The notes under the pieces are model-generated. The model had not been told where the DNA came from. It saw only the letters and a program-made list of their open reading frames with translations, and made no database searches. From contig MQVO02000008.1 in the NCBI GenBank assembly GCA_001986395.2, positions 1,364,001 through 1,428,000 on the forward strand: a DNA stretch of 64,000 bases, in the 5' to 3' direction. Both the position numbers and the translations under genes were made by a program. Positions 45,235 through 56,736 of this stretch are shown piece after piece. Source of the DNA: Irpex lacteus. Its lineage: Eukaryota > Basidiomycota > Agaricomycetes > Polyporales > Irpicaceae. How positions within the stretch are numbered: the first letter of the stretch is position 1; the number at the start of each line of letters is the position of its first letter.

Positions 45235-47591
45235 TTAACATATCGCGGACTGTGTGCTGAGTGGCTCAACTACAAGAGGGAGTCGAGGTTTATGGTCGAT
45301 CTTCCTGATTGTGGGGAAGGTGACCAAAGAAGAATTCCAGTATATATCTTCTTTCGTAGGAGAAAATCTCAATTGGTCCAGAAGAACGGTCAGAATGACC
45401 TCTATACAGCAGTTAGACTACTTCTAGCAAGCAATGAACGCACGTACTCATCTGTATTTCTGCAAACTTGAAGCCACTAGATGAAACGGAACATTAGCAA
45501 GGTTCTGATGCATAATTATATTCACACGTACATGCAAGACTTGGGTCCTCCCGCGAAGGTCATACTATCAAACCACGCCGTCGTCAGTATATTGGACCTT
45601 CTGTATGCTTTGAAACAAACATGACTCACAGATGAGAATAGACTCCCGGCATGTGTGCGTTGATCACGGTATCAGGCAAAGGTGCTAACCAGCGTTCGGG
45701 TTTCCATTCGTCTGCGTCATCACCCCAGACAGCCTTGTTGCAGTTTGCTCCTATGATGTCAAGCAAAACCATCGTCCCTTTGGGTACCAATATTTCTCGC
45801 TGCTCCGCTCCGTGTATATTGCGTATCGGGAAATTCAGGGGAAGTAAAGCATCCTGCTGCGCTCTAATGCCAATAGATGCGGTGTCAGAATGATATTATC
45901 CAAGCGGTACTATTGGTGCTCACTGTCTGAATACAGCCGATGTGGGAGAGTATCTTGCACAAATATTCAGCTCCCAATCCGCACTCAAACTTACGACACT
46001 CACATCCGTAGAGTCTCCTTGCACACTGCGTCCAAGTACGGTAGTTGAATCAGCTTGTCATACGGAATATCTTGACCGTCGCGTGCATCTTTTACTTCGG
46101 CTCGCAACTTCTCTTGCACTTCAGGGCGTTCAGAAAGTAAATGAAGAATTCGACCCACGATTCCAGAGGTAGTGTCTGTGGCTGCGAACATAAACGTCCT
46201 ATGCATTTAGGTATGTTTGTGACAAACGGTTTCAGTAATATTGAAACTTACGACATCTGGGCGATCAACTCATCGTCTTGTAACCGATCGGCGGCCTCGG
46301 TCTCTTCGTTTGCTCGTACTGGTGACATAGACAGCCGTGAATAATACCTCTTTAAACGTGGCGAGTCGACGTACTCAGCGCAGCAAGTATTGCATCCGAG
46401 TCATTTTCAAGATCAGTCGCTTTTACACTTGCATTCTCGAGATCCATCATGACCGCTGCCTTCTTTTCCTCGTAAATCTTGATCGAATGGTGGCGCATGC
46501 TTTCAATGGCGTTACTGACTTGTCTTATACCATGCACCGGCAGGTGTCCCATGATGCGACTACGTTGCGCAGGGCTCAATTTTTCAAAGTATTGGACGAT
46601 AGGCCCAAGTGCGGAGAAGTTGGTGACTGCAGGTCTATCATGCCCATATCAGAAAGAGAACCAGAATGAAGAAGACCGGTTCGTACGCAAATGATTTCAA
46701 CGCTTGTGCAAATTTGTTCTCCTTCCCCTCTTGAAATACATCAAAGCTATAGCCAAGGCCCCCGCGACCGATAGACTCTAGAGCGCTACGACTTAGCCAG
46801 TGAAGAACATCAATCTCTTGACGTGTATCTTCAATTTGGGATCTGATAGTTTCTTGCAGCTTACAATATTTGGTCAGCACATTGATTGCATGAATACGGA
46901 ACGAAGAGCCAACCAAGTGCGCAATGCTGTATAACGTGCCTGTGATACGACGCATTTGGGCAACCGAGAATGCCGGGTTGAGTATCTTGCGCTGCTTCCT
47001 GTGCCGATTGCCTGTGGCATATATTCATAAACAACCTAGCTATGTCGAAGATGCCGAACGCCTACCTTCCACAGACAATAGCCCAGGGCCGTAGAAAATC
47101 ATGTTGTATCTGAGGGTAGGGATAAAGAGTGTCCAGGAGTTGTAGCTCATGATCGACTTACGCCAGGAACCAGCTTGCTTCCCCGAAGGTTCGCTGATCC
47201 TTCACTAGCATGTGCTGCATCGCTTTGGGGTCACTTGTAAAGAGGGCCCGACTCTGAAAAGAGATATATGTCGCAAACAACATGAACCTGGACCATCGAT
47301 ACTCACACCCAATACTCCGTGTATCCTGGTAACCGAGCCGTAAGCTCGTAATTGATCATGGAGCTCCCAGGCCTCTGTTCCAAAGAGGACAGCCATATTC
47401 CCTGCAGCCGTACATCAGTGGGCGACATAAGAGAGAGAATGAATGGACCTGCCTAGCCAAAATGAGTCCCTTCGAGGGCCTTGTATCACGTCAAGTGGCG
47501 AGGAGACGAGATATTGGCGGAATATCTTCAACATCGTCCAGACGAAGATCGCCACGAAGAATACACTTGAGCTTGTGACCGATATCGCCAT
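45235..47591 (-). CDS. Cytochrome P450, tandem copy B
   Basis: The start is at 47591 (MAISVTSSSVFFVAIFVWTM); an upstream in-frame ATG is at 47615. Segments are IQGPRRDSFWLG; WELHDQLRAYGSVTRIHG; GPGLLSVEG; ILNPAFSVAQMRRITG; WLSRSALESIGRGGLGYSFD; I-helix FAATDTTSGIVGRIL; CKETLRI; a micro-exon giving YSPTSAVFRQ (Ser where copy A has Pro in YPP); DADEWKPERWL; heme loop FAGGPKSCIGFKFAEIQM; and the stop at 45235. Intron positions match copy A. Strong identity in the I-helix to ExxR part and greater divergence near the N-terminus suggest an old tandem duplication with a shared function class. The ER localisation comes from the N-terminal helix. The substrate is not known. Confidence 0.85.
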
Positions 47592-48606
47592 GGTAGAGTC
47601 GAGCACTGAGCACAAATTGTACAGATACCGTAGATGACTTGGGGAAACTGGGTGTAGTTGTAGTCTCGCTTATACGTCCTCTTGAGCGTTACAGGCTGTA
47701 AGAATAAGGCAACGCTTAATCTAAAAACATAGTCGGCTCTAACGCTGAGAGATATCTGATATCATCTTGAGAAAGAACTGTGTCCACCTGGCGCACAAAA
47801 CTGTCTTCTTGGAGCCTGGTTATGGTAGAGTGCAGACTGAATGAGTCACTGTGAGACATGACATGGTATAGATGCTTACGAAGGACACTCTTCGATCTAT
47901 CTGCTCACGGCATACAACGAGATAGTCAGGATTCTTATTCGAAGAAGTAACGAGCAACGTACAAAGTCTCTCCACATTATCGCTTAACGAGCCCAAGTTG
48001 GTCCTATACGACTCGAGTTGTACTGGAAGACGATTGGAGGTATCAAATAGTATGACAGCGGCTCCAAGTGTGATCAGTATCTGGTAAGGATGGGTTAGCA
48101 ATAGCAGATGTGCAGCGGTCACAAGGCGTACCTCATTGCAACTATGGGCCCTCTGTACCAGGAAGTTGTATGATGCGTGTAGCAAGTTGCCGCAGGATGA
48201 GTCATGGATTGCGTTAGACCATCTCGCCGGACCTACGCCTGTCATGATCCACCATACACTAGACTAAAGCTAAGGCGAGAGCGCAGGCTGGCCATAGGGG
48301 AGATGAAGGCATTAACGCCGGCGGAGTGTGACCAGCATCTGCTGAGAAGGTATTAGCAGCGGCAGACGCACAATAATACCAAGCACTCACCACACTGCCT
48401 ATCTCTCTTCCCGGAAAGTTCGTTACGAACAACAACTCCTCTCGCTACTAATCCCAGTCATTCACCACCCAAACCATCATACACGCATGCACGAAAATAT
48501 AGTCGAATCTACGGTGAGCAATAGGTACAGCACAGAATATACTCATACTACAATAAGCCAAAAAAAATCTCGCCACCGGGGAGGGTATATGCATAAATAT
48601 ATGCGG
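47592..48606. other. Region upstream of P450 copy B, with an exon-like block
   Basis: On the minus strand about 48080-47895 reads ILITLGAAVILFDTSNRLPV then QLESYRTNLGSLSDNVERLC and PDYLVVCREQ, preceded by a pyrimidine-rich CAG acceptor. It is related to the block upstream of copy A. It could be an exon of an unrecognised gene with a membrane segment. The rest of the region is non-coding. Confidence 0.45.
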
Positions 48607-49960
48607 TTATCCATACCACTTGTCGCCTATACGCGTCAACACCTTGGGGCGCTGCGGTATGATGGGTTGTTTGATGTCGAATACCTCTATGGCACGCTGT
48701 ATTCGAGCATCAGCAAATGTTACGGACAAAGATTGCAATGCGATGTGGATATGCCGCACCTCCCAGGTAGCCATGTCAAGTTCCATGACCATCTGTTGCT
48801 TGTTCAAGCCTTCGCCGTAGTCTTCCGCTGAAGGCTGCTCGCACAAGACTATTAATATCACCAAGGTCAGTGCGCGGAAACATGACACGAATAAGACCGT
48901 GTGATACATACAGATAACAGGCTCGCCGTCGTCAACGTTCAATGCACATTTCCCATCTCGGATCAAAAACGAGAGGTAGAACATGTTCTCGACGGACTGT
49001 CCGAAGTCTTGAGGGTTGACGATGAATTTGAAGAGGTTGATGCTGCCAAGATCTTGGAGAAGGTTTTCAAGCTAGTAATTCGAATGCCGGTTAGGCGGTA
49101 CTCAAAAAGCAATAGTACTTATTTTCTGCTTACTGCTGTGACATTCTTGGTCGTTTCGTGTTCAGACCGCTGGATGTCTTCTTCCGTAATACTTTGCGGT
49201 TTCTTCTGATCTTCGATATTTTTCTCCAGTTTTGCCCTTTTGCCGATATTTCGCTTCTTCGCTTCGATGGAAAGCGGTCCAAGCCTATTAACGATTCAGC
49301 TGGCATTTAGCACAATAGCAAGACCATCTAATCGCTCACATGAAATCCATCACGGGTACGCGCCGACTCTTCGCCATCGCCTTCCAGCCCACCCGCTCCC
49401 AGTCCAATGGAGTTCCGTCGTCGTCATCTTCATCATACTCGGAGTTATCATCTGGACGCATAGCAGCGTTTCTCCGACCGCCCATGAACGTAATCAGTTT
49501 ACTGACAAAGTCGTCTACGTCGAACGCGCCCCCGCCGGACTTCATTGCACGCGCAAGCGCGGCAGATTTCATTGACGCTTTCAGGAGCAAATTTGAGTCC
49601 ATAGTAGCCTCACTCGTGCCCTTCACTGCATGTGATTGGTCGTGAGCTCATCCGATTCGTTTGGTTGTAAGACAGGACACGACCAACCTTTATCGAATAA
49701 CTCATTCGCCTTCTGGACCGTGTCCAGCACGTCCTCTGCGTTTACTGGTTCTTGATCCTTGTTCCCATCTTTTACACTTGTAAGATACACGCAATTAATG
49801 TTACTTCAGAGGTGTACTCACCATCGAAACGCGTCTGCAAGTTCCTGTAGTCCTTGCGTACTCCTCTTCTCACTTCCGGGTCTTGATCAGGGTCGTAAGC
49901 CATATCGTTCGACTTCGACGGGCCAGCAGTAGAAGGCTCTGCTTTCGGTTTTCTTGACAT
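48607..49960 (-). CDS. NSE4: Nse4, kleisin subunit of the Smc5/6 complex
   Basis: The gene starts at 49960 (MSRKPKAEPSTAGPSKSNDM) and has seven or so exons. N-terminal RRGVRKDYRNLQTRF is the Nse4 helix that contacts Smc6. Middle parts are VNAEDVLDTVQKANELFDKV, KSGGGAFDVDDFVSKLITFM and PLDWERVGWKA. The C-terminal winged-helix domain has SINLFKFIVNPQDFGQSVEN, MFYLSFLIRDGKCAL and EYGEG/EDYGEGLNKQQMVM, ending at 48607 with KWYG. The order and the NLF-x-F-V-x-N-P-x-D-F signature are specific to Nse4. The protein bridges the Smc5 and Smc6 heads in the nucleus during homologous-recombination repair. It reads as an essential housekeeping gene, intact here, and contrasts with the repeat-rich stretch to its left. 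Confidence 0.9.
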
Positions 49961-50732
49961 TGCGGACGAATTTTGTAGCTCGAAAGCTTGAAACTGGATG
50001 ACTGAAGGACTCTAAGTTACGAAGCGCGAAGAGGTCGACGCGACCTGCTATTGCTATTTGTACATATTGACGCGTTCCCGAATGACCGGAATAGGCCTTT
50101 AGACGCCTGCAGTGCTGACAAATCAAGATGTATGGCTACCGTGACAGCTTTCATTCTACGGTCATGGCGGGTGGAAAGAAAATTCAGTAGCTTGAAGATG
50201 TTTTATCTTCTCGTTATATTGTTGAATGACTTTGGTACGTATCTCTCATGCCATGCGAACTATTTGTACTTACTTATACAGTTTCAGGAATCAGTAGGCT
50301 CGTAAACGGAATCAGTACTGCTGGCCTTCTTTGCGTTGAATTCGCGCGTAGGTCCCATGAGCGGATGTGTGGGAATAGTCAAAGGTATTGGGGATATCTC
50401 GAGGTCAAGAGAAGGCCGCGTTGCGCACCGTATCCGAGTCGTTATCTATGTATACCGCACTCAGGCCGCCAACGCTTGTAGAGTCATACACGGTTCAAGC
50501 GTCCACTTCTATTGACGGCAGTGTGGAACTGAGGGTTCACTTGCCATTGAGTGCTCAGTCACCCGACCGTATCACGAAGGACGCCCCACAAACTCAACGG
50601 CCCGTCTTCAATGGAAACTCGACCGTCATACAAAGTATACTATCGTATGCTGAATGGTACTTCCGCTCAGACTGATATAAGGACTCGTGTGTTGAACCTA
50701 TTGGGATCGACTCACGAGTTCCTCTGCCAGTC
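49961..50732. other. Intergenic between divergent NSE4 and transporter genes
   Basis: The region holds both promoters. No coding sequence is supported. Confidence 0.5.
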
Positions 50733-52971
50733 ATGTCTGCCAGCACGCCCGAGAAGAGCTTGGAAGAGATGCAGGTCGAAGAGGTGAGAATTTCATGTTG
50801 TTCGTTGAGTAGAAGGCTGCCGGCTGATCTCCACGCAGTATTTGCCGTCCTTATCTTCAATGGTAAAAGAAGAAGAGATACACGAGTCAGGTATGTTTTC
50901 TCCTTGCTACCAGCGTTCATACGTCCTCTGACCTCTTAAAATATACCCCACTAGCTGCCCTTGCTGCTGCTAGGACTCAAGCGTTGGGTCTATGGTCGAA
51001 AGATGCATTCATTATCTACCTTTGCTGCTTCGTAAGTCGCAAACGCCGACCTAAATTCAGCACTACTAAATATCACGCAGACCAGTTTGTGAATGATGTT
51101 CGAGTTTTGCTCGGCAGTTGACAACTGACCAGACAAATATGCAGCCTTTGCGCGTGTGCCAATGGCTACGACGGTTCACTGATGACAGCAATCAACATCG
51201 TGTGTAACCGTACTGTCGGCGGTGTAGTGTCACGAATGACATCGACTCCTTTCGCCTTAGATGCCTTACTATCAAGCAAGATTCAACGCCGGGGTCGTGG
51301 GCTCTGCAACAGGCATTGTGTTCTCCGTGTGTGCGCAGTGGAACCTCGTACAAGTTTATACACCTTACTGAGAAATGACTTCCAGATACTATCGGCGGTG
51401 TCACCAGTCCTTGGGTCGCAGGGCCTATCACAGACAAGCTCGGCAGACGTGCTGGGATGTTCATAGGTTCTATTGTTATCTGCATAGGTGAGTCTGTGTG
51501 CCTGAAGACTCTACAGGGGTTCACTGAACGAATTTGGTGACAGGTTCTGCAGTGATAACGTCTGCTCCAAATAAAGGCCAATTCATTGCTGGTCGTTTCC
51601 TCCTTGGGTTCGGAGTCAGCATCCTGACTTGTGCAGCCCCGTCTTACATCGTTGAGATATCGCCTCCACAATGGCGTGGACGGCTGACGGGGATATACAA
51701 TTGCGGGTATGCACATTTTCAGCGCTCATGTCTACGAGTCAGTAACAATGGTTCTTTGATATGTATAGCTGGCACGGAGGTGCAATCCCTGCGGCAGCAA
51801 TCACATTGGCCACTCAAAACATCAAATCTGACTTATCATGGCGACTCCCACTCATCTTCCAATGCTTTCCCGCCTGCCTCGTCATCTGCCTCGTATGGTT
51901 TCTTCCCGAATCACCACGATGGCTCTTAGCAAACGGCAGAGATGAAGAAGCCCGCGCCTTCTTGGTTCGCTTCCACGGTGGGGGTGACCCGAATCATCCC
52001 TTGGTGGACGTACAGTGGAAGGAGTTCAAGGAGTCGATCGCGATTAATGGTACCGACAAGCGTTGGTACGATTACTCAGACCTGTTCAGAACGAGGAACT
52101 TGCGGTGGAGGTTTTTCATGGTCATCATGATGGTGAGTACATATACCCGCCCCGCCCACATGAAAAGATAACTCAATTGTTGTATACCACAGGCCGTATT
52201 CGGCCAGTTCTCAGGAAACGGTCTAGGCTACTTCAACACCCAAATCTACGCAGCCGTGGGCTACGGCACCTACATGCAATTCGTCCTAAACCTCGCAGGC
52301 TCCATCGTCTCTACTGTCGGCGCATTCCTAGGCGTATCAGTTGCCGACCGCATGCCCCGGCGCAGGGTACTCGTGATCGGGACGTTCCTGTCGGCGTGCT
52401 TCCTGGGTATGAACGGCGCGTTGTCTGCACGGTGGGCGCAGCTGCCGGCGGACGCGAAGAACTTGGCGGTTGGCAAAGCGGCTGTGGCGTCGTTCTTCTT
52501 TTTCAGCTTCGTTTACAACTTCACGTACTTGCCGTTGCAAGCTCTGTATCCGGTTGAGTGTTTGACTACGAACGGACGGGCCAAAGGTGAGCATTTATTG
52601 CATGAGACTGCCACTGCCGTGTGCTGATAGTTCTCGTCGTCAGGTATGGCTATGAATGGTGTCATTGTGAACCTCATGCTCTTCATCAACCTCTTCGCTG
52701 GCCCTGTTGCCTTGCAGAATATCGGCTACAAATACGTCTTCGTGAGTTTCCTGTGTCTGAGCAGTACTTAGACAGCCTACTAATTCGAATACCGTAGATA
52801 TTCGTTGGATGGGACTGCATCGAGGCGTTCATCTGGTGGCTGTTTGCAGTAGAGACTACCGGCAAATCGCTGGAAGAGCTTGAGGAAGTGTTTAACCTCC
52901 CGTATCCCGCTCGCGGACTTCCTAAGGTGAAGAAAGCACCAGCCGAAGACTTAGAGAGCGAAAAGTCGTGA
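50733..52971 (+). CDS. MFS sugar transporter (lactose permease/hexose transporter type)
   Basis: The gene has nine or more exons, starting MSASTPEKSLEEMQVEE. Recognisable parts in order are CANGYDGSLMTAIN in helix 1; TSPWVAGPITDKLGRRAGMF, with the D-K-x-G-R-R loop of the family; GRFLLGFGVSILTCAAPSYI and the E-x-x-P-x-x-W-R-G-R-L motif (VEISPPQWRGRLTG); FLPESPRWLLANGRDEEARA; the central cytoplasmic loop; QFSGNGLGYF; VADRMPRRRVLVIG; ALYPVECLTTNGRAKGMAMN; and the C-terminal VETTGKSLEELEEVF. All twelve helices can be traced. It sits in the plasma membrane and takes up sugars by proton symport or facilitation; lactose permease-like members of this subfamily often carry di- or oligosaccharides, which is inference here. 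Stop at 52971. Confidence 0.88.
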
Positions 52972-53110
52972 ATACGCCGTGTGCGTCTTATAAGCGAGTC
53001 ATACCATGAATCTCACTCTGTACTGCAAGTTCTCGAAACACATTATTGTATAACAGAGTGAAGCGTACCATTAAATATCCATTGATAAGTTACCTGTCCG
53101 AAGTCCGTTG

Positions 53111-54651
53111 CTACACGCCATTACACCACACATTCCCCCACCTATCTTGAGCAGCACCTGTACTGCCTTTCCCCTTCACGCCCTCTTCTCCTTTATCAAT
53201 ATACCCAACGCCATAGCTCTTCTGTGCTGTAAACTTCGGTAGAGGGCATTTGAATCCCAAGAAATACGGACACGCTCGGTCGGCGGCTGTACACGTCTCC
53301 AAACAGGGTAAGAGGGCCGTATAGTCTGACGAGAAGGGTGGTAGCCCAGGACTGCGCGGTGTCGCGCTAGCTGGTTGCACCTGCAATGCAGAGGTAGCTG
53401 CCGGTGTGTCTGTCGAGCTCTGCGCTGAGGGCGCTGCTTCGGAACATCGTGTGAACCAGATTGAGCATAGCCATGTTCGGTACGCGCGCTGGCAGTCCGC
53501 ACAAGAAACTAACGGGCTGTAATAGTCTCGTCCACAGGCCGATGTCGAGAGGGAGACAGTAAAGTTCGTAAGTGTTTCCAGTAGCGGATCCGTTATTTCA
53601 GATGGGAGATTTTGGTCGTTGTATAACCTCGCGGGGAACGGAGGTGCGCCGATCGGTACGGCGTAGTTTACGGAGGGGCAGTATGGGAGGGAATGTACAA
53701 TATTGCACGAAAACGAGCCTATGAAACAACCGTCATGTCGCGTTCACTAAATGAACAGGAATGACATACCTGATTTCGTGACAAAGTTGATGGGACCGCT
53801 GACTTTAGTTCCGTTCTCGACAACGTAGGTCGTGTAGTTCGTGAGCGGTGTCAGGCCCGCTAATAGCCACTGCCATCTCCATCCTGCAGAGTCTCTCAGC
53901 CACAGTCCGTTGTCGGGTGTCGGCTTTGCGTTTATCTGTTGACTGTCCTTGAACTTGGCCGCGCGAATTGCGCAGCCCGTCCGTGGTAACGAGCCAAGAT
54001 TAGATGAAGTTGTCGGGGCAACGAAGACGGTAGCGTCAATTGGCGGGGCTGGTGCGCCTTGGGGGACGGATATGTTGGCAGGAGGTAGAACATAATTCGG
54101 GTATGTAGGGTCTTCAGTATGGGTCGTATTGCTGTATGAGAGTGGATGGGAGAAGACGAGAGCGGAATTCGATGTTGTGTCTCCGAGGAAAGGTAGTGCA
54201 TCCAGGATTTCATGTAGTGGACCTGTAATGCATTGAGCACTACTGGTTGACAGATATTATGAAGGGGATACATACCATTTTGAGATACACCGACTTCGAT
54301 TGGCACCTGGACTGCACCAGATATTGCCAAGAACCCTCCGTCGTTAACTATACCACTCCATGCACCAAAGCCATCCTGCAGGTTTATTTCGAAAGCATTC
54401 CCGTCCGTCACATCTTCCTCTCCAGGTTGTGTGATTGAAGTATCATTCGTAACGAAGAATCGTGGTTGAGATGCCGAACTCGCGCACAGGGCTACGGAGA
54501 TGGATACATTCGAGTGGGCTGGCGGTAGTGAGAATATAGGCGGATTTGGGAGTGAAGTTGCCGTGAAGTTGAAGACTTTGTCGAGGGAAAGAGTTTGTTG
54601 AGCATTGCTGACCTGCGCGTATACGTAAAGAAGAAGAGTTAAAGGCAACAT
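53111..54651 (-). CDS. MID1: MID1-type stretch-activated calcium channel subunit
   Basis: The gene starts at 54651. Residues 1-18 (MLPLTLLLYVYAQVSNAQQ) form a secretion signal. The model has three or four exons and about 470 residues to the stop at 53111. N-glycosylation sequons are frequent (NFT, NVS, NDT, NTT, NYT, NGT). A C-terminal cysteine-rich domain carries CGRDYYSPLVSCADCQRAYR, then WLCSIWFTRC, and later CLETCTAADRACPYFLGFKC. This glycoprotein layout and the paired Cys clusters are those of Mid1, the regulatory partner of the Cch1 calcium channel in the plasma membrane and ER. It would support calcium entry under stretch, cold or cell-wall stress. There is no transmembrane domain apart from a weak central stretch, as in other fungi. 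Confidence 0.87.
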
Positions 54652-54965
54652 CCAGCGTTGAGATTATGGTCGCTGAATAGATGCTTGCCAGTGAACAGAA
54701 AGCTGTAGCCAGAAGCGATTAGTCAGCTCAGTTACCCAATGCGGTAATGGGCCGTATAAATACGCTTACCATAAATGTAGGCGCCCGTTGTCACTGCTCA
54801 ACTTCAAACAACTCTGTTACTCGGCTGTTAATTGTTCTTCTTCGAGGTAATATACCCTGCCACTGTGAAATAAAATTCTACAACACTACAAGGTATTTTA
54901 AAAGTATAGCTTGTACTCGAATGTGGCACTCATCAACTGGTCTCTTATGACTTTGAAGAGCCACA
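54652..54965. promoter_or_regulatory. Divergent promoter between MID1 and the MYND gene
   Basis: The spacer of 314 bases lies between the two divergent start codons. No specific elements can be defended. Confidence 0.35.
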
Positions 54966-56391
54966 ATGCCTCGTCAAGCCCCCGCAGGTTTTCCCGTGAA
55001 CGTAGATGGCATGATGGAAGCATCAAATACGGGTATTGCTGCCATACGCCGGCAGCTATCAGATCAGCGGAAGGAGATGCGTGAGGAAAAAGCACGCTGC
55101 AGTAATCCTTCTTGTAACAAAGAAGAGGGTGGTAAAATCAGCTTACGAGCCTGTTCGCGCTGCCAGTACGTGTTCAACCTTGTACACTACTTGGAAATGT
55201 ACAGATACTGATAATAAATAGCTCCGTACGATATTGTTCTACCGTATGTCAACGCGAACACTGGCAATCACATAGGACATCATGCCAATCATTTGTAGAC
55301 CCCCCTCTCTGTCGCTCTTTCAACCCTAAATATACCCCTACCGGGTGCAAATTCCCCTCAACCCCGATATTTGCAAGAGGTGATAAGGATGGCATGGGCT
55401 GTTGGTGCTCTTCTGGTGGGCAGATAACCTGCGAGTATGCGATAGTTCTCCAATCATATGTTGACGCGTTAACGTTCACATCTGACTCTAATTTGCTTGC
55501 AAAGCTTGGCAGTGAAGCCGGGTGGAAAGCTAGCCAATCTTCCTAGTCGAAATTCCACCTCACCAGAGGAACTGATGTCTGCGCTTCCTGGAATCCCTGG
55601 GTTTTATCTCGAGTTGCGTATGATGGTCCAGAATAGAACCAAGGAGCCAAGGGTTATTGTGGGTAGGGAGATCGTCGCGGTAATCAAAGACAACAAAGAG
55701 GATGTATTTGATGAGGGAGAAAAACCTGGAGAAAGACACCTCTCCTGCGAGACGATTGCTGGGTTAGCATTCGTATTCTTTGTTGTCTTACAAAGTTCCA
55801 ACGCTGATATTTTATACGAATTCAGCGCTCTTTCTGTCGGTCAATATCCGGCTCATGCGCGCATTTCCAACTTCATGGGGAAAGACGTGAGTAACTACAC
55901 CAAGACCGAGACTGATGGTTCTCATATCACCGTAGATTGCAGAGGAAGGTGTGCCTCCTCCTGCTCTCCAGAGGGCACTACAAGATGCTGCAACCTCCGC
56001 ATTAGTGCTGCAACCCGCGGAGCACGTCGTCTTCGAACTCCAATACCGACTTGGTGGCCCCACGATCGACAAAGATTTCAAAGCATGGGCAACCATAGAC
56101 CATTTTCTAGTCCCGTCCGTGAAGCATTCTCCCACAAGCAACGCACCATACTCTCAGTTACACTCACGAGAAAACGTGAGCAAGATCCGAGCACCGGTGT
56201 TCCAGCGGGTCTTAGACTATTGGTACGAGGATTACGTGACAAAAGGAGAGTATGCGCATATTGCCAGTCACCACGGAGAGGAGAGAGCGAAGATGGTCGG
56301 GATGGGTAATGAAGTGATGGGGCAGCATTTGAGTATGATGATGGGTATGCTGTTCCAAGGTCTTGGGGGTGGAAGCGGTTCCACGAGATGA
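54966..56391 (+). CDS. MYND-type zinc-finger protein
   Basis: Exon 1 is 54966-55165; exon 2 starts near 55222; later exons run to the stop at 56391. The MYND finger spans the first junction: CSNPSCNK...CSRC, then YCSTVCQREHWQSHRTSC, with the full C-C-C-C-C-C-H-C ligand set. The rest (LMSALPGIPGFYLELRMMVQ, VFFVVLQSSNADILYEFSAL, VFQRVLDYWYEDYVTKGEYA) is a helical domain without a catalytic motif. It lacks a SET domain in the part I can read. The C-terminus is Met/Gly-rich. MYND fingers bind proline-rich peptides, so this is probably an adaptor or transcription co-regulator. It is divergently placed to MID1. Confidence 0.82.
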
Positions 56392-56736
56392 CAGGAGTTC
56401 GAGTTGGAGGTGCGACCGGACGAAAAACCCTTTGCCGTCATCGAATAACTTACAGTAGATATGTGCTAACGAAATGTTAAGTAATAAAAGACAGACACTC
56501 GTCAGAAGATGTATTATAGTACAAAAATCAAGCTGCTTATTTGCTGATACCCCGAGGATTCAGATCATGGCGACTTCAAAAAATGCAGGGCGGATTAGGA
56601 TTATTCGTGTAAGGTAGTCGCATATAAGCAGGACTCGAGGGTTAGCAAAGCAGCACTTAAACTGCGGTATTGGTACAAGTACAGGACGGGATATAAGAGT
56701 AGATTGTTGTACAGAAGCAACGAGCCATCAAGCCAT
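56392..56736. other. Intergenic between convergent genes, no gene seen
   Basis: The tails of the MYND and SRA genes face each other. Nothing else is seen. Confidence 0.45.
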
